From assembly GCF_001704295.1 (NCBI RefSeq), contig NZ_CP012334.1:4910084-4974083 (forward strand): DNA of 64,000 nt, given 5' to 3'. A program made the translations under genes and the position numbers. Of this stretch, positions 25,511-33,384 are shown in pieces (the first letter of the stretch is position 1; every line of letters begins with the position of its first letter). Source of the DNA: Bordetella sp. H567 (GTDB taxonomy: Bacteria; Pseudomonadota; Gammaproteobacteria; Burkholderiales; Burkholderiaceae_B). Below the pieces are notes generated by a model. The model made no database searches. It was not told where the DNA came from and saw only the letters and a list, made by a program, of their open reading frames with translations.

Positions 25511-27171
25511 TCAAACCGCCGACCCCTGCGGCTTGCTTGCCGCCCAGGACACGGTGACTTCAACGTCGTTGAAGCGGGTCTCCGGCTGGTAATTGCTGCC
25601 CGAGGGATAGTCTTTCTCTGCACCGATGTGGACGTACTCGCTGTCACCCACGAGTGTCGTCGGACGCCAGCCCAACAACATCTGGCCGTGCTGGCTGTCT
25701 TGCACCTCGATGCAGATCAAGCTCTTTCCCTTCTGGGCAATCTTGAACTCCTTTACCGCGGGGCAATTTCCAAAACCGGAATCGCCGTCGAGTTGATTGA
25801 GATCGACCCGAGAAAGACGCCTTTCTCGGGTTCCACTGCTTACGTGGGACGGGACTGGCGAAGCGGCTTCAATCCAGTCGCCATCATTCTGCACACGCCG
25901 CTGTGCGCGAACCGCGGGGCCACCATAATCTTTTGTTTCGGCGCGTTTACACGCCGAGCCTCGAGCGGGGCACCCGCGGGAACGAACGACATGCGCGAAC
26001 TGCCGGGAATCAGGTCGCACGGGCGGCCGCCAGCCCAACAACATCTCGCCCGACTGGCTGTCCTCGATCTCGATGCATACCTGGCTCTTGCCGCCCTGGG
26101 CGGCGGTTCCTGGGCCGGAGACGAAGTTCTTGGAGCCTGTGCTATGGCCGACCGGCACCGGAATGCTGGTGGGCTTCTGGTCGATATACACCATCACCGT
26201 CCTGGTCCACTTTTCCTCGTTGGTGTATGCAACGGTGAAGTTCGTGTGGGCGGGGATATCGAAGCAGCACTTCTTCCCGGTGGTCAGCGCGGGGGAAGGA
26301 GACGGCGAATGCGACGGCGATGGGGAGGGAGAATGGGATGGCGAGGGGGAATGCGAAGGCGACGGCGAAGGGGAAGCCGACGCCGGCTTGATGTTGGTGA
26401 CCCTCCACCAGGGGTCGCCACCTGCACCGATATTCAACGCCTGCCGCGTGAACACCATGTACATCTCCTTGGCGCCGTCGAGCGGCGCGGAAATTTGCCC
26501 ATGGATGCACAAGAACTCCCCTGTCGCATTGCCGTTGTTAAGGTAAGGCGGCGCCGCGAGGCAACTGGAAAGGCAAATATAAGAGTCTCCGGGATGGGAG
26601 CCACGCCGTACGGATTCGGATTCCCAGGGTTGGCCGGGTCCTCCACGCCAAAGATGTGCCATGTCCAGCTGTCTACATCGTCCGACGGCTTGCCTCCGTA
26701 GGCCTTGGCGTTGGACTCCCTCACGGCTTGAAGGGGTTGCCCCGCCGTGGACTTGGGCGTGACGTTCACGAGTTTGACGACGTCCCCCACCATCACACTG
26801 CCCTTTTTCTTGCCATCCTGAGACTCGAATTTCCAAGTCGCCACCGGACTATCCGTCGTCACCGCGTATTTCGACGTATCGAGGGCGAGGTAGCCGCCGA
26901 CGGCCGGGAGCTCGATACTTCCCTCATAGCCCAGGCCCTGCAGTTCGAATGTATCGCCGTATTGAAGATCGCTTATCTTTGACTCCCGATTCAGCCATGC
27001 AAAATTCCGAAACTCGGACTTGCCCGGACAAGTGGATTTGATTTCGGGTATCCGGCGGAAATGGATTTCCCGGATTCCAGTGCTTCCATGCACACGAGAG
27101 GAAGCCGCTGCTTCCCTCCTGTCGTGGCCATTGTGCGCACGGCGCCATGCCGGGAGCGAGAGCGCGACCAT
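25511..27171 (-). pseudogene. frameshifted, mosaic member of the Ser-Pro/shared-domain family
   Basis: Reading 5' to 3' on the minus strand: from about 27171 to 26590 one frame gives a beta-rich region (DLQYGDTFELQGLGYEGSIE, GGYLALDTSKYAV, WTWHIFGVEDPANP). The sense then continues in another frame from 26587 (DSYICLSSCLAAPPYLNNG), so one base is missing or two are extra near 26590. A Ser-Pro/His linker lies at 26291-26386 and the shared domain starts at 26278 (KKCCFDIPAHTNFTVAYTNE) but stops matching after MLLGWRPP (about 26024). About 260 nt of unrelated sequence with a perfect hairpin follow, then the second half of another copy of the domain (25756-25511). ATG 27171 lacks a ribosome site and is only a candidate. 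A sequencing error at 26590 cannot be excluded. Confidence 0.6.
25807..25830. other. perfect 10-bp hairpin inside the mosaic gene
   Basis: cccgagaaag and ctttctcggg flank an acgc loop. It lies in the stretch of the mosaic gene that matches no family member, and looks like intergenic sequence trapped between two partial genes. Confidence 0.6.
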
Positions 27172-27237
27172 AATCTTTTGTGTCGGCTGATTTACGACAT
27201 CGGCGGGATGCCCGGGGCGCGCCATTCCGGGCCGCGC

Positions 27238-27265
27238 AAAAAAAAACGACGCGCATGGCGCGTCG
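27238..27265 (-). terminator. intrinsic terminator of the indolepyruvate oxidoreductase gene
   Basis: On the minus strand an 8-bp stem cgacgcgc/gcgcgtcg with a 3-nt loop is followed by nine T (A-run at 27238-27246 on the plus strand), 25 nt past the oxidoreductase stop. It separates that gene from the minus-strand cluster at 21448-27171, which therefore needs its own promoter. Confidence 0.9.
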
Positions 27266-27290
27266 CTCGAACAAGGAATTACAGGTAGCG

Positions 27291-30200
27291 CTATGCGGCG
27301 CGGGCGGTGCCTCCCGCACTTCCATGCGTGCCGCCATCCAGGCGCTGCAACAGCTCGGACCGGCGCGCCCGCGCCCTGTCGATCGCGGCGTCCTTGATGT
27401 GGCCGTAGCCGCGGATCTCTTCGGGCAAAGTTGCCAGCGCCACGGCAATATCCAGATTGCCGCGTCCCAAGCGAGGCAATAGCGCCGCGATGGTGTCGCG
27501 GTACTCCGCCACCAGCGCCCTTTCCGTGCGCCGCTCCTTGGTGTACCCGAAAGGATCGAGCGGCGTGCCACGCAGGAAGCGCGCCTTGCTGAGGACGCCG
27601 AAGGCTTTCATCATCCATGGCCCATAAGAACGCTTGACCAGATGGCCCTGGGCATCGTGCCGCGAAAAAGCCGGCGGCGCCAGATGGAAATTGAGCTTCC
27701 AGTCGCCTTCGAATTGTTCGGCGATGCGGCGCAGGAAAACGCCATCGCTGTACAGCCGGGCCACCTCGTATTCGTCCTTGTAGGCCATCAGCTTGAAGTA
27801 GTTGCGCGCGACCGCCTGGGCCAGGCGCGTGGTGCCCGTCGCGGCGAATTCGGCGGTGGCGACCTGCTCCACGAAATCGGCATAGCGCCGCGCGTAGGCC
27901 TTGTTCTGGTAGTCGGCCAGGAAGCGCTCGCGCCGGCCCACCAGCGCGGCCAGATCCGCGGGCCAGCGCCGCGCCGGGCCGGCATCTCCGGCCGCCAGCA
28001 CCGCGCCGCGGCGGATTTCGATGATTTCCGCGCCGGTGTTCACGGCATCGCCCGCATCGGACGCGGCCGGCGCGATCAGTTGCTGGACAGACGCCAGATC
28101 CTGCGCGGCGCGGCGGCCCCAGGCGAAGGCGGCCTTGTTGTTCTCGACCTGCTGGCCGTTCAGTTCGATGGCACGCAACAGCGACTCGCGCCCCAGGGGA
28201 ATCCAGCCTTTCTGATAGGCGTAGCCCATCATCAAGGGGTTGGCGTAGATGGCGTCTCCCAGCAAGCCCACGGCCAGTTCGGCGGCATCGACCGTATCCA
28301 CCTGCCCCGGCATGCAGGCCCCATCGATGTCGCGCTGCAGGCTGTCCGATGGCAGGCGCCAGTCCGGATTGGAAATAAAGGCAGCGGTAGGCGCCACATC
28401 GCTATTGAGCAGCAGGCGCGTGCGTTCGGGCCGCATGCGCGCCAGCGCATCGCGGCTGCTGGCCACCACCAGGTCGCCCGCCAGGACCAGGTCGGCCTCG
28501 CCCATGGCCACGCGGGTGTTCAGCAAATGGCCCGGCGAGCGTGCCAGGATGACGTGCGAATGCACGGCTCCGCCCTTCTGCGCCAGGCCCGCCATATCCA
28601 GCACCGAGCAGCCCTTGCCTTCCAAGTGCGCGGCCATGCCCAGCAGCTGGCCGATCGTGACCACGCCGGTGCCGCCCACGCCCGCGATGAACACGCCGTA
28701 CGGCCTATCCAATGCGGGCCGTTCGGGATCGGACAATGCCGCGTCGATCTCGCCCTGGGCGGCGATGCCCTTGGGCTTGCGCAGCTTGCCGCCTTCCACC
28801 GTCACGAAGCTGGGACAGAAGCCGTTCAGGCAGGAGAAGTCCTTGTTGCAGCTGGACTGGTTGATCGTGCGCTTGCGGCCGAACTCGGTTTCCAGCGGCT
28901 CGACCGACAGGCAGTTGGATTTATCGGAGCAATCGCCGCAGCCTTCGCACACGCGGTCGTTGATGACGACGCGCCGGGCGGGATCCGGATACGCGTTGTG
29001 CTTGCGCCGCCGGCGTTTTTCCGTGGCGCAGGTCTGGTCATAGATCAGGATGGACACGCCCGGATACTCGCGCAGTTCGCGCTGCACGCGATCCAGTTCG
29101 TCGCGATGCAGGACCGGCACGCCGGGCGCCATGCCGTTCATGGTTTTGTATTTCTCGGGCTCGTCCGTGACCACGACGATTTTCTCGATGCCCTCGGCCG
29201 CCAGCTGGCACGTGATCATGGGCACGCTGATGGGCCCGTCCACCGGCTGGCCGCCGGTCATCGCGACGGCATCGTTGAACAGGATCTTGTAGGTGATGGG
29301 CGTCTTGGCGGCAACCGCGGCGCGGATGGCAAGCAGCCCGGAATGATAGTAGGTGCCGTCGCCCAGGTTGGCGAAGACATGTTTTTCGTCCGTGAACGGT
29401 GCATGGCCGACCCAGGGCACGCCCTCGCCGCCCATGTGGGTGTACAGATCCGTGCTGCGGTCCATCCACCGGACCATGTAGTGGCAACCGATCCCGGCCA
29501 TGCCGCGCGAGCCCTCCGGCACGCGCGTGGAGGTATTGTGCGGACAGCCCGAGCAGAACCAGGGCTTGCGTTCCGCCACCACGCGCGGACGCGACAGCGC
29601 GCGCTCGCGCGCGTCGATGAAGGCCAGGCGCGCCTCGATGCCGGCGCGGACGTCGGCCGGCAGGTCGAACTTCAGCAGCCGCGCGCCGATGGCCTTGGCG
29701 ACGATGGCGGGCGAAAACTCGTAGTGGGCGGGCAGCAGCCAATTGCCCTGCGGCACGGCCCATTCGCCGCCGTCCTTGTCGTCGAACTTGCCCACCACGC
29801 GCGGGATTTTCTTGCCGCTGCCTATCCAGCTGAACAGCTCTTCCTTCAGCTGGTATTCCAGCACCTGGCGCTTTTCCTCGACCACCAGGATTTCGTCCAG
29901 GCCTTCGGCGAAGCGCTGCATGCCCGTGGCCTCCAGCGGCCACACCATGCCCACCTTGAACAGCCGCACGCCGATACGACGGCAGGTGTCGTCGTCCAGG
30001 CCCAGGTCGGACAGCGCCTGGCGCGTATCCAGGTATGCCTTGCCGGACGTCATGATGCCGAAGCGCGCGGCTTCCTGCGGCACATGCCAGAGCTCGCGGT
30101 TCAGCCCATTGGCCCGCGCATAGGCCAGCGCCGCGTACAGCTTGAAGTCCAGCAGGCGTGCTTCCTGTTCAAGCGGCGTATCGGGCAGCCGGATGTTCAA

Positions 30201-30929
30201 GCCGTCCGGCGGCATCTGGAAATCGTGCGGCATCACGATGCCGACGCGGTCCGGGTCCACTTCCACCGAGGCCGATACCTCCACGATATCCGTGATGCAT
30301 TTCATGCCGACCCAGACGCCGGCATAGCGGCTCATGGCCCAGCCGTGCAGCCCGTAGTCCAGGACCTCCTGGACGTTGGAGGGAAACAGCACCGGGATCA
30401 GGCAGGCCTTGAGCAGATGGTCGCTTTGATGCGGCAGGGTCGATGACTTCGCGGGGTGGTCGTCGCCCGCCACCACCAGCACGCCGCCGTGGCGGGAAGT
30501 GCCCGCCGCATTGGCATGCTTGAACACGTCCCCGCAGCGGTCCACGCCGGGCCCCTTGCCGTACCACATGCCGAATACGCCGTCGTAGCGCGCGCCGGGA
30601 AACAGATTGACCTGCTGGGAGCCCCATACGGCGGTGGCCGCAAGGTCCTCGTTCACGCCCGGCTGGAACACCACGTGATGCGCCTTCAGGTACTTGGCCG
30701 CCTTCCACATGTTCAGGTCCACGCCGCCCAGGGGCGAACCCCGATAGCCCGAGATGAAGCCCGCCGTATTCAGGCCAGCCCGCACATCGCGCGTGCGCTG
30801 CATCATGGGCAGGCGCACCAGCGCATGGATGCCGCTCATCCAGGCAAGGCCGGTTTCCAGGGAATATTTGTCGTCCAGTTGGACCGAGTCGAGCGCGGCG
30901 CGCTGCGCCGGCGTAAGGGGGGCGTTCAT
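27291..30929 (-). CDS. indolepyruvate ferredoxin oxidoreductase family protein (fused alpha-beta)
   Basis: 1212 residues, the length of fused aerobic-type enzymes that join the thiamine-pyrophosphate IorA part and the gamma-type IorB part. Visible are the N-terminal pyruvate-oxidoreductase-like domain (NTAGFISGYRGSPLGGVD), the TPP-binding region (GIGCHYMVRWMD, MGGEGVPWVGHAPF, GDGTYYHSG), an iron-sulfur segment CEGCGDCSDKSNC with further Cys, and the C-terminal GVGGTGVVTIGQLLGMAAHL domain. It oxidatively decarboxylates aryl- or branched-chain 2-oxo acids from amino-acid breakdown. ATG 30929 has ggaga upstream. Divergent from mutY; ends at a strong terminator. Confidence 0.9.
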   Translation of the reverse strand: MNAPLTPAQRAALDSVQLDDKYSLETGLAWMSGIHALVRLPMMQRTRDVRAGLNTAGFISGYRGSPLGGVDLNMWKAAKYLKAHHVVFQPGVNEDLAATAVWGSQQVNLFPGARYDGVFGMWYGKGPGVDRCGDVFKHANAAGTSRHGGVLVVAGDDHPAKSSTLPHQSDHLLKACLIPVLFPSNVQEVLDYGLHGWAMSRYAGVWVGMKCITDIVEVSASVEVDPDRVGIVMPHDFQMPPDGLNIRLPDTPLEQEARLLDFKLYAALAYARANGLNRELWHVPQEAARFGIMTSGKAYLDTRQALSDLGLDDDTCRRIGVRLFKVGMVWPLEATGMQRFAEGLDEILVVEEKRQVLEYQLKEELFSWIGSGKKIPRVVGKFDDKDGGEWAVPQGNWLLPAHYEFSPAIVAKAIGARLLKFDLPADVRAGIEARLAFIDARERALSRPRVVAERKPWFCSGCPHNTSTRVPEGSRGMAGIGCHYMVRWMDRSTDLYTHMGGEGVPWVGHAPFTDEKHVFANLGDGTYYHSGLLAIRAAVAAKTPITYKILFNDAVAMTGGQPVDGPISVPMITCQLAAEGIEKIVVVTDEPEKYKTMNGMAPGVPVLHRDELDRVQRELREYPGVSILIYDQTCATEKRRRRKHNAYPDPARRVVINDRVCEGCGDCSDKSNCLSVEPLETEFGRKRTINQSSCNKDFSCLNGFCPSFVTVEGGKLRKPKGIAAQGEIDAALSDPERPALDRPYGVFIAGVGGTGVVTIGQLLGMAAHLEGKGCSVLDMAGLAQKGGAVHSHVILARSPGHLLNTRVAMGEADLVLAGDLVVASSRDALARMRPERTRLLLNSDVAPTAAFISNPDWRLPSDSLQRDIDGACMPGQVDTVDAAELAVGLLGDAIYANPLMMGYAYQKGWIPLGRESLLRAIELNGQQVENNKAAFAWGRRAAQDLASVQQLIAPAASDAGDAVNTGAEIIEIRRGAVLAAGDAGPARRWPADLAALVGRRERFLADYQNKAYARRYADFVEQVATAEFAATGTTRLAQAVARNYFKLMAYKDEYEVARLYSDGVFLRRIAEQFEGDWKLNFHLAPPAFSRHDAQGHLVKRSYGPWMMKAFGVLSKARFLRGTPLDPFGYTKERRTERALVAEYRDTIAALLPRLGRGNLDIAVALATLPEEIRGYGHIKDAAIDRARARRSELLQRLDGGTHGSAGGTARAA

Positions 30930-31117
30930 GCAGTCTCCGTTTGTCTTGGATCGCTCGTGCCGGGCGGGCCATCGCCTCTTGTGAAGGCTTGCCGGCCGGC
31001 ATGAACAGTCAACCAGGCTTTTCCATCGTGCCTGTACCGGTCTTTTACTCCTGGCTCGGCCCCTGCGCAATTGGTGTTCCCGAGGGCTTCCCATGCCATG
31101 GATGCCATAATCGCGCC

Positions 31118-32197
31118 ATGGACTTCGCAACCCGAATCGCCGCGTGGCAGCAGCGCCACGGCCGCCACGATCTGCCGTGGCAGAACACCCGCGATCCCTA
31201 CCGCATCTGGCTGTCGGAAATCATGCTGCAACAGACCCAGGTCGGTACAGTCATTCCCTACTACGAGCGCTTTCTGGGCCGCTTTCCGGACCTGCACGCG
31301 CTGGCCGCGGCGGACCAGGAAGCCGTCATGCCCTATTGGGCGGGACTGGGCTACTACGCCCGCGCGCGCAACCTGCATCGATGCGCACAGGTAATCGTAA
31401 GCGACTGGGGCGGCCGCTTCCCCCCCGACGCATCGGCCATCGCGACGCTGCCGGGCATAGGACGATCCACCGCGGCCGCCATCGCCGCCTTCGCCTACGG
31501 CGAGCGATCGCCCATCATGGACGGCAATGTGAAGCGCGTGTTCGCGCGCCATTTCGGCATTGCCGGCGATCCGGCGCGGCGCGAAACCGAGATCCGGCTA
31601 TGGGCACTGGCCGACGCCCAGCTGGCCGACGGGGCCGGGCAGGCGGTCGACATGGCCGCCTATACACAGGGATTGATGGACCTGGGCGCCACGGTATGCG
31701 TGCGCGGCAAGCCGCGCTGCGAGCGTTGCCCGGTCAACGAGACGTGTATCGCCCGGCGCGACGGCCGGCAGGCCGAACTGCCCACGCCCAAGGCGCGCAA
31801 GGCATCGCCGGAGCGGCGCACGGGCATGCTGCTCCTGCAGCACGACGGCAAGCTCCTGCTGGAACGGCGTCCCTCGCCGGGCATCTGGGGCGGCCTGTGG
31901 AGCCTGCCGGAATTCGATGCCGGCCTGGACGCCGCGGCGGCCTGCAAGGCGCTGGGTGCCGCGCCGGGCGCGGTATTCGAACTGGCTGCGTTCTCGCACA
32001 CCTTCACGCACTTTCGGCTGCATGTGCGGCCCTGGTATGTCGTCGTTTCGCAGGCGCCTGCCGCGCTGGAGCGGCCGTGGCGGTGGGTGGATGCCGCCGG
32101 CGCCGCGGACGTTGCCCTGCCCGCGCCGGTGCGCAAGCTGATCGACGGCCTGTTCGCGGCCGGCTTGCCGCAGGACGTGATGGCGCCGGCGGCCTAG
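31118..32197 (+). CDS. mutY: A/G-specific adenine DNA glycosylase
   Basis: 359 residues. The catalytic Glu34 lies in LSEIMLQQTQV. The helix-hairpin-helix is LPGIGRSTAAAIAAF, followed by IMDGNVKRVFARHFGI with the conserved Asp. The 4Fe-4S cluster pattern is CVRGKPRCERCPVNETC. The C-terminal NUDIX-like domain (LLLQHDGKLLLERRPSPGIW, GLWSLPEF) recognises 8-oxoG opposite A. MutY removes the adenine. The stop codon is immediately followed by a short repeat shared with the end of gatB. Convergent with rodA. Confidence 0.94.
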   Translation: MDFATRIAAWQQRHGRHDLPWQNTRDPYRIWLSEIMLQQTQVGTVIPYYERFLGRFPDLHALAAADQEAVMPYWAGLGYYARARNLHRCAQVIVSDWGGRFPPDASAIATLPGIGRSTAAAIAAFAYGERSPIMDGNVKRVFARHFGIAGDPARRETEIRLWALADAQLADGAGQAVDMAAYTQGLMDLGATVCVRGKPRCERCPVNETCIARRDGRQAELPTPKARKASPERRTGMLLLQHDGKLLLERRPSPGIWGGLWSLPEFDAGLDAAAACKALGAAPGAVFELAAFSHTFTHFRLHVRPWYVVVSQAPAALERPWRWVDAAGAADVALPAPVRKLIDGLFAAGLPQDVMAPAA

Positions 32198-32227
32198 AGC
32201 CTGTCAACGCTGGAAGGCGCCTCGCAC
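32197..32227. repeat. stop-codon-associated repeat, copy 1
   Basis: The last base of the mutY stop and the following cctgtcaacgctggaaggcg stretch, continuing cctcgcacc, are nearly identical to 41892-41922 after gatB (differences are single C/T or A/G changes). Both copies start at a TAG stop codon. Confidence 0.7.
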
Positions 32228-32247
32228 CCGCCGCGGCGATGCCGCCG

Positions 32248-33384
32248 CTAGGCCTTGAGGGAACGATGCCTGTTCACGCTCATCAGCATCCCGCAGGCGA
32301 CGCCCACGGTGAGCAGCGCGGTTCCGCCATAACTCATGAACGGCAGCGGCACGCCCACCACGGGCAGGATGCCGGTCACCATGCCGATGTTCACGAATAC
32401 ATAGATGAAGAACATCATGGTCAGTGAGCCGCTCAACAATCGGCCGAATTGCGAGGTCGCCCGCGTGGCGATGGTCAGCCCGCGGGCGATCAGCAACCCA
32501 TACAGCACCAGGATCAACACCCCCCCGTACAGGCCGAATTCCTCCGCGTAGACCGCGAAAATGAAGTCGGTCGTGCGTTCCGGGATGAAGTCCAGATGCG
32601 TCTGGGTTCCCTTCATGTAGCCCTTGCCGTACAGGCCGCCCGATCCCACCGCGATCATGGACTGGATCGTGTGGAAGCCCTTGCCCAATGGGTCCGAGCT
32701 GGGGTCCAGCAAGGTACACACGCGGTGCTTCTGGTAGTCGTGCAGCACCACCCAGTTCACGTCGGGCTGGCACAGCTGCCCTTCGTAGCTGACCAGCGTG
32801 CCCACGCCGATGATGCCGGCCACCACCACCGGAATCAGCAGCTTGAAGGACAGGCCGGCGAAATAGATCACGCAGAATCCGGCGCCAAATACCAACAGCG
32901 CCGTTCCGAGGTCGGGCTGGCGCACGATCAGCAGGAAAGGCACGCCCAGCAGCAATCCGGCGAACAGGAAGTCGCGTATGCGGACCTGGCCTTCATGCCG
33001 CTGGAAGTACCAGGCGAGCATCAACGGCAGCGCGATCTTCATCATTTCGGACGGCTGGATGCGGGTGACGCCCAGGTTCAGCCAGCGCGTGGCGCCCTTG
33101 CTGGTTTCGCCGAACAGCTCCACCGCCACGAGCAGCGCCACGCCCAGCACATAGGCCGGGGGCGCGCACTTCATGAGCGCCTTGGGCGGGATCAGCGCCA
33201 CCACCCACATCGCGAAGAAGGCGATGATGAAATTGCGCGACTGGTCGGCAAAGCGCCAATCGGTGCTGCCCACCGCGGAATGCATGACGGTCAGGCCCAG
33301 GGCGGTCAGCAGCACCAGGATGCACAGCAAGGGCCAATCGAAAGCCGTGACCACGCGCAACAAGATCAATGCCAGGCGCTTCAT
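32248..33384 (-). CDS. rodA: rod-shape SEDS peptidoglycan polymerase RodA
   Basis: 378 residues with about ten membrane helices. SEDS landmarks are present: the early WRFADQSRNFIIAFFAMWVV, RQPDLGTALLVFGAGFCV with the catalytic-type Asp, and the C-terminal GIMPVVGVPLP-like GILPVVGVPLPFMSYGGTAL. RodA polymerises glycan strands for lateral wall growth with the transpeptidase MrdA, whose gene overlaps it by 4 nt upstream. Last gene of mreBCD-mrdA-rodA. Confidence 0.95.
   Translation of the reverse strand: MKRLALILLRVVTAFDWPLLCILVLLTALGLTVMHSAVGSTDWRFADQSRNFIIAFFAMWVVALIPPKALMKCAPPAYVLGVALLVAVELFGETSKGATRWLNLGVTRIQPSEMMKIALPLMLAWYFQRHEGQVRIRDFLFAGLLLGVPFLLIVRQPDLGTALLVFGAGFCVIYFAGLSFKLLIPVVVAGIIGVGTLVSYEGQLCQPDVNWVVLHDYQKHRVCTLLDPSSDPLGKGFHTIQSMIAVGSGGLYGKGYMKGTQTHLDFIPERTTDFIFAVYAEEFGLYGGVLILVLYGLLIARGLTIATRATSQFGRLLSGSLTMMFFIYVFVNIGMVTGILPVVGVPLPFMSYGGTALLTVGVACGMLMSVNRHRSLKA

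Noticed and set aside
26585-26600. Programmed ribosomal frameshift in the mosaic gene
   Set aside because: No classical slippery heptamer or downstream structure is evident, and the same gene is also scrambled further on, so decay or a sequencing error is more likely.
27642-30446. 934-residue plus-strand open frame
   Set aside because: It is antisense to the indolepyruvate oxidoreductase, with His/Arg/Gly-rich shadow composition and no domain; such frames are common in this GC-rich DNA.
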